Below are positions 1 through 7,582 of a stretch of DNA of 27,971 bases, piece after piece; the stretch's first letter is position 1; each line of letters begins with the position of its first letter. The stretch comes from Lachnospiraceae bacterium. Its GTDB lineage: Bacteria > Bacillota > Clostridia > Lachnospirales > Lachnospiraceae. The notes below the pieces were generated by a model. It searched no databases. It saw only the letters and a list, made by a program, of their open reading frames with translations, and was not told the DNA's origin. A program made the translations under genes and the position numbers. The stretch covers positions 1 to 27,971 of the forward strand of contig CAAGSD010000081.1 of the NCBI GenBank assembly GCA_900772845.1, in the 5' to 3' direction.

Positions 1-68
1 ATATTGGCTTTGACCTTGTTCTCATATCCTGAATAGGTATGGACTACATACCATTTTGCCTCTGCCAT
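1..68 (-). CDS. nusG: Transcription termination/antitermination protein NusG (N-terminal fragment)
   Basis: Only the first 22 codons are in the window. They read MAEAKWYVVHTYSGYENKVK and onward, the typical NusG N-terminus with the conserved WYVVHTYSGYE segment that starts the NGN domain. NusG binds RNA polymerase and modulates pausing and termination. The ATG at 68 is preceded by GAGGGTG at a suitable distance. The gene follows secE by 15 bases, the usual secE-nusG order in bacteria, and is probably transcribed from the promoter upstream of rpmG. The rest of the gene lies beyond the left edge. Confidence 0.95.
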   Translation of the reverse strand, partial: MAEAKWYVVHTYSGYENKVKAN

Positions 69-83
69 ACAATCACCCTCGCT

Positions 84-287
84 CTATAATGATGTTAAGA
101 AGTTTACGCCGTACTGGATAAAGTAATCCAGAACCGCAATAATCACACCCACTACAACAGATATTGCAACAACCGCTACGGATTGCTTCAATGTTGATTG
201 TCTGTCCGGCCATGAAATTTTCTTAAATTCAGCTTTTGCGCCTTTGAAGAAACTGGGGCGTTTCTGTTTTTCTGCGGAATCTCCCAT
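84..287 (-). CDS. secE: Preprotein translocase subunit SecE
   Basis: This 67-residue protein has the size and layout of single-span Gram-positive SecE. A basic, charged N-terminal half (about residues 1-35) contains the hallmark amphipathic motif FKKISWPDRQ, which is followed by one membrane helix at about residues 37-58. SecE clamps the SecY channel of the general protein export machinery in the cytoplasmic membrane. It lies between rpmG and nusG in the conserved order and is very probably co-transcribed with them. Identity is secure from the motif, length and context together. Confidence 0.95.
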   Translation of the reverse strand: MGDSAEKQKRPSFFKGAKAEFKKISWPDRQSTLKQSVAVVAISVVVGVIIAVLDYFIQYGVNFLTSL

Positions 288-314
288 TTCGACCTCCCAT
301 ACTAGAACGGCTGA

Positions 315-464
315 TTATTTGGTTTCTTTGTGCAATGTATGTGTCTTGCAAAATCTACAATACTTCTTGGTTTCCATTCTATCAGGATGAGTCTTCTTAT
401 CCTTGGTAGTATTGTAGTTACGCTGCTTGCACTCGGTACATGCTAAAGTAATTTTTGTACGCAT
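315..464 (-). CDS. rpmG: 50S ribosomal protein L33
   Basis: A 49-residue L33 of the zinc-binding (C+) type: two CxxC pairs (CTEC near the N-terminus and CRFC near residue 37) and the family pattern of TLACTECKQRNYNTTK and CRFCKTHTLHKETK. I chose the ATG at 464, giving MRTKITL, because GGAGGT lies six bases upstream. An in-frame ATG 14 codons earlier would add residues not found in L33 and would place this ribosome binding site inside the gene. It heads the rpmG-secE-nusG transcript. The C+ form needs zinc; many Firmicutes also carry a zinc-free paralogue, which is not seen here. Confidence 0.96.
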   Translation of the reverse strand: MRTKITLACTECKQRNYNTTKDKKTHPDRMETKKYCRFCKTHTLHKETK

Positions 465-539
465 TTTTCTACCTCCACGTGTTTTCTGATCTCTAAATTT
501 AAGCATAAAAAAAAGACCTAAATCTCATCTCGCTTGAAC

Positions 540-568
540 ACTATAACATAATCTGCGTTCTACGTCAA
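540..568 (-). promoter_or_regulatory. SigA-type promoter of rpmG-secE-nusG
   Basis: On the minus strand, TTGACG (568-563) is separated by exactly 17 bases from TATAGT (545-540). This is a near-consensus housekeeping promoter. Transcription would start near 533, leaving an untranslated leader of about 70 bases before rpmG. It is the only strong promoter-like pair seen upstream of rpmG. Confidence 0.8.
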
Positions 569-637
569 CTGTTTTCCCAAAAATATAAATGAAATATAAA
601 TGATGTAATTCCATTCATTTTTGTAATCCATCCATAA

Positions 638-665
638 TGAAAGAAGGGGCGGTTTACCCGCCCCT
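638..665 (-). terminator. Rho-independent terminator of the 1607-residue surface protein gene
   Basis: A perfect 7-bp GC stem (GGGGCGG at 664-658 pairing with CCGCCCC at 652-646 on the minus strand, 5-base loop) is followed by TTCTTT. It starts 12 bases after the stop codon of the surface protein gene and insulates it from the rpmG promoter downstream. Confidence 0.85.
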
Positions 666-676
666 CTTAAGGTCTC

Positions 677-3600
677 TTAAGTATCCTGTCGTTGTCTGAA
701 AATGATCACTCCTGCCGTTCCCGCCAGTACCACAAGGACAATTACAAGTATCACCCATGGTATACTGCTGCCCTCGTCCGTCTGCGAGATCACCTCTGCT
801 GTGCTTCCGTTGTCGGCCGGTACGCCGGTCTCTGACGGTTCCTGGTTGCCGGAGCCTGCCGCATTTCCGGAATTTTCCTGACCGCCGGCCGTACTCTTTG
901 CGACCGTGAAATTCGTATGTGCCGAACCGTCGATCCACAGGATTTCAAAGCTGTGGGTTCCTTCCGGAAGAGTATCCAGGTATTCCTTCTTAAGTGTAAT
1001 GATCGTCGAACCTTCCGATGCAGTATAATTCTCCTCATCGATCAGCTCGCCATCGACCTTCACTCCTGTGAATTTACTGAATTCTCCATTACCTCTTATA
1101 ATGACACTGCCATCCTCATCCTGCACCCATTTGCTGTCAGCACCGTCTAAGATCCGGTAGGCTTCCGGTGCCGGGGTCTTCGTCGGCACGGGAGTCTTCG
1201 CCGGTGCCGGGGTCGCCGTCGGTGCCGGCGTTGCTGTCGGTGCCGGAGTCGCCGTTGCTTCCGGTTCCGCCGACGAGTCCGATTCCTCCGAAGATGCCGG
1301 ATCCGCTGTCGATGCCGGGGTCTCTGTTGGAGCCGTGGTTGCTGTCGGTGCCGGAGTTGCCGTCGGTGCCGAAGTCTCTGTCGGGACGGGAGTCTCTGTC
1401 GGTGCAGGCGTAACTACCGGTGCACTGCTCTGTTTAAAAAGTGCCTCCAGCATATGATCTGCCGTCACATTCTCAAAGGTATAACTTGTCACCGCTCCCA
1501 CGTTGTTGCCGTCAACCTTCACAGCATCGACCTCGTAGCCTTCATTGGGTGTGATGGTAAATGTCTGGCTTCCTCCGTCCGGTACCTCCACCATGCCGTC
1601 CGGGGACACACTTCCCGCATCCCCCGAGGATACCGTGATGAAATGCGATGTTGCATCGATTGCCCTTATGGTTATGGTGATCGTCGTGGCAAGAGAGACT
1701 CCATTCGGGTCAATCGTATCGGGACAGGTCACCGTACCGTTCAATGTCACCGTCTGCTCTGTCTTCAGAGCCGGATCATAGCTTCCCGCTGCCGGGGTCG
1801 TTGTATCCCATGTCACCGCCGCTGTCGTCACTGTCCGGCCTTCGGTCACAATAGCAACCGTTTTCGGCAGCCCCATGTTCTCATAGGCCGTTCCGTTCTT
1901 CACGATGCGGGATGACGGAGCCGTAATACTTACAAGCTTGTCCTTGCCCGTCTTGGCAAACTTTATCCACACCGTGACTGCCGTGATCTTTCCGTCATTA
2001 TCCGGCTGATCCGTCTTGACTTCCGCCACAGTTCCATTCACGGTTCCCGTAACAGCCGGGCTGAATACACGGCCGTCATCTGCTTTCAGCTTTACCAGTA
2101 CGGTATAGCTTGTCTCATATCCCGCTGTTGTGACACCGGTCGTAAGATCCGATGTCTTCCACTCAACGCTCTGAATGCTTACTCCTTGCGTTGCACAGTC
2201 AGCCGTTATATCCAGTGCTTTTCCCGCTGCCGGGGCATCGATGCCTGTGACAGCCACCTCTGCAATCTCCTTAATCGGCTTATTAATGTGATAAACATAA
2301 GCCGTAATCTCGCTGTCCGGCATTCCTTCTTTTACCGCTATTGCCTTAATGGTAATCGTAACATTCTGTCCCTGCAATCCCAAAACATCGATTGGCGTTA
2401 CATACTTCTTCGTATTTCCATACGGTTCACCGTCTACTAATGCCGGGTCACTTCCATCCATCGTATAGTAAATGGCTGCTCCCGCTGTGGCTGATGTCAG
2501 ACTCACCTTCTGAGACTCTGTATAGGAGCCCCCTGCCGGATCCGCCTTGGGTTCTTCCACCTGATCCTTCGCTTTTACGATCACATCCATCTTCACCGTG
2601 CAATCGACACCATTCCGATCAATATTGTACGGTGTCACGGTTCCCGTTAATGTAAACGTCTGCCTTGCAGGCGAATTCGAATTGTAATTGCTTTTCGCCT
2701 CCGAGATCTCCCACGCCACTTTTGCTTCCGTTACCGTCTTACCCGTTGTCACAACACCTACCTTTGTGGGCAGCTGGCTCTCTATGCCAGCCCAAGAGGT
2801 TCCGTTTGACATATAGAGTGGCTCCGGAGCAGTAATACTTTCGAGCTTATCCTTTTCCGTGTAGTTCTCAAAGGTATAACTCAACACGATCGTTTTGTAA
2901 GTGTCTTTTTTAATAGACCCATACCTGGAGTACCTTTTTCCAGTGCTGTTGTCAACATATACCACTTCTGCATCCACGCTGGTAATTGTATCATCAAATG
3001 CCCAGTTATCCCATGCTGCTGCTGGCTGCAATGTGATGTTTATGGTATATTTTTCGTAATACCCTGCAATTGTAGCAGGTGTACCGTCTTCTGCTGTCCA
3101 GCTGACATCCTTAACACTTACACGATTGTTTGTACAGGTTACTTCCGTATCAAGTTTTTCTCCTGCTGCCGGTTTGATAATATCTTTAATTTCAATAGAA
3201 GAAACTATAGAAGAACCCAACGTAGATAGGGTCCTGAACTCTGTAATTTCACAAGGAACGCTCGCATAATCCGTTGCGCCTGCATCGCTTACATGCTCCG
3301 CAAGAAGATATAAATGATAGTCAGTGCCTAAGGTCTTGTTCCCCAGAGTAGACGGAAGCCTAAACGTACCGGTACCGGTAGATTCCGGAGATGACTCCAG
3401 TCCCTGCAATGCTCCGTAGTACTGGATCTTTGCTCCCTCATCCCCATACTTCTTATCCGTGATCATTACGGATATCTGGTTCACTTTCTCTTCCCCGGAC
3501 GCATTATCCGTATACTGATAAGGAACCTCAATCGTCCGGTCAGGATATCTTGATACGCACTGATCCTCCTGCACTCCAATTGTTTTCCTGTCATCCTTCA

Positions 3601-5500
3601 GGGTCAGCCTCCAGATCTTAGCACCTGTATATGCTTTCTCATTCCTCTCACTTACAGAGGACGTCTTGTCCACACCCTTCGCAGTGGTAAACAGCACGGC
3701 AGATAAATCCAGACGAAAAGCAGGGCTTACTTTTATCCGGTCTGTAGTAACCGGACTGCTCTCTATTTTGCCCTCTGTATTGACCGTTGCAACCTTAGTG
3801 CTGTCAGCCGAGTCGGCAGAGCGCAGCCACCAGGATGTGTCCTGTTTTCTTTCACAGGCATCCTCATACAATTTGTCAGCCTCGTATGCGCTGAGCAAAA
3901 AGATATGGTCTTCTGCCGTCTGGTCGTTATAGTTCGTCCTTCTTATAGTATAGTCCGCTCTGTCGCTGAGCGTTGTGTTTATTATCGCTAATCTCTCCGG
4001 CTCACTGAAGGCAGTTGTATAATAAGTATCCTTCAGCCATGTTTCTGCTGCACTGCCGCTCCATTGGTTACCGGAGGAGGCAAACGTCATGGTCTCCTTG
4101 CCATCACCATGCAGCAATACGCTTTCATCATCCTTGTCAAGCACATTCCACAGAGCAGATTCACTTCCATAAGATACCTGTACCCCCTCTGCTTCGTTCC
4201 ATCCGTAAGGAACCTTATACAACGGCGTTGTACCGATATTCATGTCATATACTGTAGGCTTCTGTAACGGTTCCCTATCTTCAGCACTCACCGCATAGGT
4301 TACATCACCCTTTTTCATCTCCAGCCAGATCCTGCACTCTGACAGGTCAGCTGTCTTCAACCAGTCGGCAGTAGAGGACAGAGCAGTAAAGTCATAGGTT
4401 TTCTCCGGGGTTTCGGGAAGCTTTACCATGTAGTATCGTTCCGAGAATTTTTTGCCTTGTATTACAAGCCGCACTTCCTCCTTCATTGTCGCGTCGTCCC
4501 GTTCAACCGTGATCACTTTTCTATTGTTATTATAGCTGACAGTTCCAATATGTTCTCTACTTCCGTCCATCCTAAGAGTCATAGGATTGGCATCACTCGT
4601 GTCCAGTATCTTGTCCTGTGGTACATCGTCTGCAAGCGAAACCACCGGCACAGCGGATGCAAAGAGAACGGAGGACAGATTCAGGTTGGCTGCCGGACGA
4701 ACGGAAAAGCCATTAGGGTCCTCATCAGAACCCATCAGCGTACTAGCATGATCAAAATACCCTCTGCTTGGTAAAGCAAACCACACAAAAGCATCATGTT
4801 TCGGTGTACGAAGCCAAAAATATTTACCGCTGTTCCAATACGAATTCATAGAAAGCACTATCTGATCACTACTTCCTGCCCAAAGGGCGGCACTCGAGGT
4901 CGAGGTACCCGGTTCAAGTTGTGCACACGCCAGCAAGTACAACTTATCCGCTACAGTATAATCAAGGTTTGATTTTACATCCCACGTTTTGATCTTCGTT
5001 GCATTCATCAGGGACTGTTCCGTAGCTGAAAAATAGCTTTCATTCGTTGCCAGTCCTTTTAACTCATCGCGTATAGCAGATACTCCATAATGGGTTTGAT
5101 ACACATGAGTTACAGTCTTACCTCCATAATCACACTCACTCAATTTATCTATATTATTATAATTTTCCCAAAACATCTTACTCTGCATGATCGGAGCTGT
5201 GGCAAAAATGGCAATATTATCTCCCTCCACACCGGTATCCTGGCCTAAGATATACCAGGTCATTGTACTTCCACTTTCATCCTTACCAAATTTCAGCGTG
5301 CCGATTGCCGCATTTTCAGTACCCGGGGTAAACGCAGTCATAAGCTGTTCCTTCGATGCATAAGTTGTCACACTGGGCGTGTTATATTGAGCCTGCACCG
5401 TCAGCGTATTTGCGGGTGTCATGGGAAGCAATCCCAGAAGCATAGCCGCTGCTGCCATGCGCACTATCCCTTTTTTCACTTTCCATCCTTTTGTCTTCAT
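677..5500 (-). CDS. Large multidomain membrane-anchored surface protein (DUF6273, Ig-like, chitobiase-C-like, Pro/Thr stalk)
   Basis: 1607 residues. A basic N-terminus and hydrophobic stretch (about 8-38, ending TVQAQ) look like a Sec signal peptide. DUF6273-like domains lie at about 65-285 and 440-610, each ending in a WWLR/FWLR and VRPA/VSPA-type core. Two similar Ig-like modules (about 765-980 and 1081-1282) flank a chitobiase/hexosaminidase C-like domain (985-1073, with IYYTMDGSDP). A bacterial-repeat domain follows at 1285-1356, then a Pro/Thr stalk (1357-1446), an X2/Ig-like domain (1447-1536), a Ser/Gly/Glu-rich spacer, and one C-terminal membrane helix (1580-1601) ending FRQRQDT. There is no LPXTG sorting motif, so anchoring is probably by the helix. 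The role is inferred to be adhesion or glycan binding. I chose the ATG at 5500 because GGAAAGGAA precedes it and the signal peptide begins there. An earlier in-frame ATG at 5632 lies in the leader, before the candidate extended -10. Confidence 0.85.
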   Translation of the reverse strand: MKTKGWKVKKGIVRMAAAAMLLGLLPMTPANTLTVQAQYNTPSVTTYASKEQLMTAFTPGTENAAIGTLKFGKDESGSTMTWYILGQDTGVEGDNIAIFATAPIMQSKMFWENYNNIDKLSECDYGGKTVTHVYQTHYGVSAIRDELKGLATNESYFSATEQSLMNATKIKTWDVKSNLDYTVADKLYLLACAQLEPGTSTSSAALWAGSSDQIVLSMNSYWNSGKYFWLRTPKHDAFVWFALPSRGYFDHASTLMGSDEDPNGFSVRPAANLNLSSVLFASAVPVVSLADDVPQDKILDTSDANPMTLRMDGSREHIGTVSYNNNRKVITVERDDATMKEEVRLVIQGKKFSERYYMVKLPETPEKTYDFTALSSTADWLKTADLSECRIWLEMKKGDVTYAVSAEDREPLQKPTVYDMNIGTTPLYKVPYGWNEAEGVQVSYGSESALWNVLDKDDESVLLHGDGKETMTFASSGNQWSGSAAETWLKDTYYTTAFSEPERLAIINTTLSDRADYTIRRTNYNDQTAEDHIFLLSAYEADKLYEDACERKQDTSWWLRSADSADSTKVATVNTEGKIESSPVTTDRIKVSPAFRLDLSAVLFTTAKGVDKTSSVSERNEKAYTGAKIWRLTLKDDRKTIGVQEDQCVSRYPDRTIEVPYQYTDNASGEEKVNQISVMITDKKYGDEGAKIQYYGALQGLESSPESTGTGTFRLPSTLGNKTLGTDYHLYLLAEHVSDAGATDYASVPCEITEFRTLSTLGSSIVSSIEIKDIIKPAAGEKLDTEVTCTNNRVSVKDVSWTAEDGTPATIAGYYEKYTINITLQPAAAWDNWAFDDTITSVDAEVVYVDNSTGKRYSRYGSIKKDTYKTIVLSYTFENYTEKDKLESITAPEPLYMSNGTSWAGIESQLPTKVGVVTTGKTVTEAKVAWEISEAKSNYNSNSPARQTFTLTGTVTPYNIDRNGVDCTVKMDVIVKAKDQVEEPKADPAGGSYTESQKVSLTSATAGAAIYYTMDGSDPALVDGEPYGNTKKYVTPIDVLGLQGQNVTITIKAIAVKEGMPDSEITAYVYHINKPIKEIAEVAVTGIDAPAAGKALDITADCATQGVSIQSVEWKTSDLTTGVTTAGYETSYTVLVKLKADDGRVFSPAVTGTVNGTVAEVKTDQPDNDGKITAVTVWIKFAKTGKDKLVSITAPSSRIVKNGTAYENMGLPKTVAIVTEGRTVTTAAVTWDTTTPAAGSYDPALKTEQTVTLNGTVTCPDTIDPNGVSLATTITITIRAIDATSHFITVSSGDAGSVSPDGMVEVPDGGSQTFTITPNEGYEVDAVKVDGNNVGAVTSYTFENVTADHMLEALFKQSSAPVVTPAPTETPVPTETSAPTATPAPTATTAPTETPASTADPASSEESDSSAEPEATATPAPTATPAPTATPAPAKTPVPTKTPAPEAYRILDGADSKWVQDEDGSVIIRGNGEFSKFTGVKVDGELIDEENYTASEGSTIITLKKEYLDTLPEGTHSFEILWIDGSAHTNFTVAKSTAGGQENSGNAAGSGNQEPSETGVPADNGSTAEVISQTDEGSSIPWVILVIVLVVLAGTAGVIIFRQRQDT
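1163..1432 (-). repeat. Degenerate tandem repeat encoding a Pro/Thr/Ala stalk
   Basis: On the plus strand the units GTCGGTGCCGG and GTCTCTGTCGG recur in degenerate form. They encode repeated TPAPTA/TPVPTE units (residues about 1357-1446 of the surface protein), interrupted by an acidic Ser/Glu segment. Such low-complexity stalks hold ligand-binding domains away from the membrane and are often glycosylated. The repeat count may vary between strains. Confidence 0.85.
1655..2260 (-). repeat. Second copy of a duplicated Ig-like module in the surface protein
   Basis: Residues about 1081-1282 (KTGKDKLVSITAPSS, NGTAYENMGLPKTVAIVTEG, VTWDTT, TVTLNGTVT, DPNGV) match the order of elements in residues about 765-980. 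The pair is an internal, diverged duplication with the chitobiase-C-like domain between the copies. Confidence 0.65.
2561..3208 (-). repeat. First copy of a duplicated Ig-like module in the surface protein
   Basis: Residues about 765-980 contain KPAAGEKLD, then TEKDKLESITAPEP, NGTSWAGIESQLPTKVGVV, VAWEIS, TFTLTGTVT and DRNGV in the same order as the copy encoded at 1655-2260. The similarity is clear in protein but weak in DNA, so the duplication looks old. Confidence 0.65.
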
Positions 5501-5570
5501 AGGTGTCTCTATTCCTTTCCATCTTTTGTGGCTGTAAATCACAGGCATATTTTTATGCGGATTACTCTTT

Positions 5571-5579
5571 CTTATACCA
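5571..5579 (-). promoter_or_regulatory. Candidate extended -10 for the surface protein gene
   Basis: The minus strand reads TGG followed by TATAAG (5579-5571), an extended -10 form. No good -35 box lies 16-18 bases upstream, so this is a weak call. It would give a leader of about 64 bases. A start farther upstream, near the AT-rich run at 5615-5630, is also possible. Confidence 0.3.
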
Positions 5580-5626
5580 ATCATACATCGTCCCCTAAGG
5601 GACGAGTCCAGTCCTTTTAATAAAAA

Positions 5627-5671
5627 AAACAAGAAAAATGGTGAAATATAATCCCACTGTTTTTCTTGTTT
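5627..5671. repeat. Perfect 12-bp inverted repeat overlapping the FliD-like gene promoter
   Basis: AAACAAGAAAAA at 5627-5638 is the exact reverse complement of TTTTTCTTGTTT at 5660-5671, with a 21-base spacer. The right arm contains the -35 box of the plus-strand promoter. An operator for a dimeric regulator is the simplest reading; the spacer is too short for a typical invertible promoter. Confidence 0.7.
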
Positions 5672-5694
5672 CTACCTATTGATTATGCTATAAT
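5666..5694 (+). promoter_or_regulatory. SigA-type extended -10 promoter of the FliD-like gene
   Basis: TTGTTT (5666-5671), a 17-base spacer and a perfect TATAAT (5689-5694) preceded by TGC, an extended -10. Transcription should start near 5701, giving a leader of about 60 bases. This is a vegetative-type promoter and does not resemble the SigD flagellar type usual for late flagellar genes. Confidence 0.8.
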
Positions 5695-5762
5695 GGTCGC
5701 ATAAAAGTGGGGGACTGGATGATTACCCCGTGAACTATCCACAGGGAAGAAAGGAGATACCT

Positions 5763-7058
5763 ATGAGTGCGATCATGAACACTGTCTATAATAATTATCT
5801 GACCACCTATGCATCAAGGCAGATAACCAAATATGATACTCATAAAAAGAGTGAGCTTCGCAGTGTATACAATTCCATCGTGAAGCTGAACAAGGATGCT
5901 CCCTGGTATCTTCCCACTACCAGCAAGGATACGCAGCATTATGCTGTGGATGTGAAAGAGAATGCCCGTGAACTGCACAACACTATCGCACAGATCGGTG
6001 GGCTGGAGACGGATGGACTGTTCCGGAAAAAGAGTGCCTACTCCACAGATGATGATATCGTGGAAGCCTCTTACATAGGCTCCGATACCACTGCCGGAGC
6101 TTCTCCGGAATTTGATATTGAAGTGAAACAGCTCGCCACTCCCCAGGAGAATCTGGGTTATTTTCTTCCGGATCTGGCCGCCACGCTTTCTCCTGCGACC
6201 TACTCTTTTGATATTGCAATCAATGATATGAATTATGAATTCCAGTTCAATATTGGCGAGGGAGATACCAACCGGCAGATCATGGAGCGCCTGTCCCGTC
6301 TGGTCAACAACGCAGATATCGGCATCACAGCAGATGTAGCGGAATCCGATTCCTGTTATGCGCTCCGGCTGACATCAGATGCCACCGGTGTTCCCAGTGG
6401 GAAATCCTGTCATTTCAAGGTAAGTGACGATCATACCAGTAAAACCTCCGGTTTTGTGGATTATCTTGGTCTGAATTATGTCAGCCATCCTGCCGGCAAT
6501 GCCAGCTTCCTGCTCAACGGTGAGGAACGCACCGCTTCCTCCAATCATTTCACTATAGGCAAGCTGTTTGATGTGCAGTTGAAGGCCATCAGTCCGGAAG
6601 ACCAGCCAACGCATGTGGGGCTCAAGACAGATACAGAATCCATTACGGATAACATTATCCAGCTGGTAGGCAGTTACAACGAATTTATCCGGACCGCTTC
6701 CTCCTATCTGGAGACCCAGTCCCGAAGCAGACAGCTGATCCGGGAATTTTCTTCCATTGCTTCCCGTTATGGCAGTTCTCTGGAAAATATGGGAATGCAT
6801 CTACAGGACGACGGTATTCTCTCCGTCAACGATGATAAATTGCGGCAGACCGCCGCTGAAACCGGCAATGATCTGTCCGGTTTCAATGTTCTGAAGGAAT
6901 TCAGCAGTTCACTTTTGCATAAAAGTGACCAGGTTGCCTTGAATCCTATGGATTATGTGGACAAAAAAATTGTGGCCTACAAAAATCCCGGTCACAATTT
7001 TGCCAGTCCTTATATCACCAGCGCTTACAGCGGTATGATGTTTAACAGCTACTGTTGA
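5763..7058 (+). CDS. FliD-like (flagellar hook-associated protein 2-like) protein, orphan
   Basis: 431 residues. The central part follows the FliD pattern: a short beta-rich repeat with NYEFQFNIGEGDTNRQIMER, a GITADVAESDSCYALRLTS segment, DYLGLNYVSHPAGNASFLLN, and SSNHFTIGKLFDVQLKAIS ending in a conserved TD. The C-terminal part has the FliD C-domain signature ENMGMHLQDDGILSVNDDKL. In FliD this protein caps the flagellar filament and folds flagellin. The first 100 residues do not look like a standard FliD N-terminus, and the protein ends in a lone cysteine. No flagellar gene is nearby, so the role is open: a non-flagellar surface or secreted protein, or an isolated flagellar cap variant. The ATG at 5763 is chosen for the AAGGAG six bases upstream rather than an earlier GTG at 5730 without such a site. 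Confidence 0.72.
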   Translation: MSAIMNTVYNNYLTTYASRQITKYDTHKKSELRSVYNSIVKLNKDAPWYLPTTSKDTQHYAVDVKENARELHNTIAQIGGLETDGLFRKKSAYSTDDDIVEASYIGSDTTAGASPEFDIEVKQLATPQENLGYFLPDLAATLSPATYSFDIAINDMNYEFQFNIGEGDTNRQIMERLSRLVNNADIGITADVAESDSCYALRLTSDATGVPSGKSCHFKVSDDHTSKTSGFVDYLGLNYVSHPAGNASFLLNGEERTASSNHFTIGKLFDVQLKAISPEDQPTHVGLKTDTESITDNIIQLVGSYNEFIRTASSYLETQSRSRQLIREFSSIASRYGSSLENMGMHLQDDGILSVNDDKLRQTAAETGNDLSGFNVLKEFSSSLLHKSDQVALNPMDYVDKKIVAYKNPGHNFASPYITSAYSGMMFNSYC

Positions 7059-7093
7059 TCCCTTCCGGGGGATCGCAACAGCAGCTGTTTTTC
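7044..7093 (+). terminator. Long-stem terminator after the FliD-like gene, probably bidirectional
   Basis: AACAGCT-A-CTGTTG at 7044-7057 pairs with CAACAG-C-AGCTGTT at 7076-7089. An inner CCC/GGG stem forms the apex, and a T run follows. It overlaps the stop codon of the FliD-like gene. Since the XRE gene converges from the other side, the same hairpin can end that transcript as well. Confidence 0.85.
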
Positions 7094-7115
7094 ATTTCTT
7101 ATGATACAGACTCAT

Positions 7116-7466
7116 TTATTTTGTTTTCTTGGCTTTTGCTTTGTATTTGTCAATCTGTACAAAGTCATCCATCAACTCCAGAATCTTGTCTCTGCCTTCC
7201 TGGTTCAGTTTTACATAATTCTGCATCACACGATTTTCAAGAAGCTGTGCTCCCAGAGAAGCATCTCTCTCCAGAGATGAAAAATCTACCGGATTCAGGC
7301 TCAACTTGTCACACATCTTGATCACTGTTCCGTACGCCATCCCTTCAATGCCGCGCTCCAGAGCAGTCACCAGTGTACTGTAGGGGATGTTCATCTCCAT
7401 AGCAAACTGTCTTACGCTACGATACTGTCTTAAAATTTCTTTTTTTAAAATTTCCGCCTTAGTCAT
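7116..7466 (-). CDS. Small XRE-family helix-turn-helix regulator
   Basis: 116 residues. Residues about 12-60 form a lambda-repressor-type helix-turn-helix (RSVRQFAMEMNIPYSTLVTA with recognition-helix pattern, then GTVIKMCDKLSLNPVDF, the usual XRE C-half). The remainder is a helical segment (about 70-105) ending in a very basic tail KYKAKAKKTK. It is a cytoplasmic DNA-binding protein of unknown target. GGAGGAAC lies six bases before the ATG. It has its own promoter, follows nadE on the same strand and converges on the FliD-like gene. Proximity makes the inverted repeat at 5627-5671 a possible target, but nothing in the sequence proves this. Confidence 0.85.
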   Translation of the reverse strand: MTKAEILKKEILRQYRSVRQFAMEMNIPYSTLVTALERGIEGMAYGTVIKMCDKLSLNPVDFSSLERDASLGAQLLENRVMQNYVKLNQEGRDKILELMDDFVQIDKYKAKAKKTK

Positions 7467-7506
7467 ATTTGTTCCTCCACGTATCCTCCATAATTGGTAC
7501 AGCTAT

Positions 7507-7535
7507 AATATACGATTTCCCGTTTTCTATTTCAA
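7507..7535 (-). promoter_or_regulatory. SigA-type promoter of the XRE regulator gene
   Basis: TTGAAA (7535-7530), a 17-base spacer and TATATT (7512-7507) on the minus strand. The -35 box is 47 bases beyond the nadE stop codon. The TSS would be near 7500, about 35 bases before the start codon. Confidence 0.75.
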
Positions 7536-7582
7536 GTAAAAAACAGAAAATTAAGAATTTCGACGAAATTTTAACAATATTT

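Larger units (their letters stand above)
5501..5762. other. Divergent intergenic region with nested inverted repeats and two leaders
   Basis: This 262-base region separates the minus-strand surface protein gene from the plus-strand FliD-like gene. It holds a clear plus-strand promoter, a weaker minus-strand extended -10, a 12-bp perfect inverted repeat (5627-5638 with 5660-5671, 21-base spacer), an outer 8-bp inverted repeat (TCCAGTCC at 5607-5614, GGACTGGA at 5712-5719), a 6-bp hairpin (5589-5604) and a small AT hairpin (5545-5558). I see no additional gene in it. Confidence 0.7.

Noticed and set aside
465..506. Longer start for L33, 14 codons upstream
   Set aside because: The extra residues are not part of L33, and GGAGGT lies directly before the inner ATG.
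1163..1432. CRISPR-like repeat array
   Set aside because: The units are short, degenerate and in frame within a coding region for a Pro/Thr stalk.
5501..5632. 44-codon N-terminal extension of the large surface protein
   Set aside because: It covers the leader and candidate -10, has no ribosome binding site, and would bury the signal peptide.
5627..5671. Phase-variable invertible promoter
   Set aside because: The inverted repeats enclose only 21 bases, which do not contain the -10 box, and no recombinase gene is in the window.
7536..7582. Terminator after nadE
   Set aside because: Only a weak AT-rich palindrome (AATTTCG/CGAAATT) without a GC stem is present, so I do not call it as a terminator.
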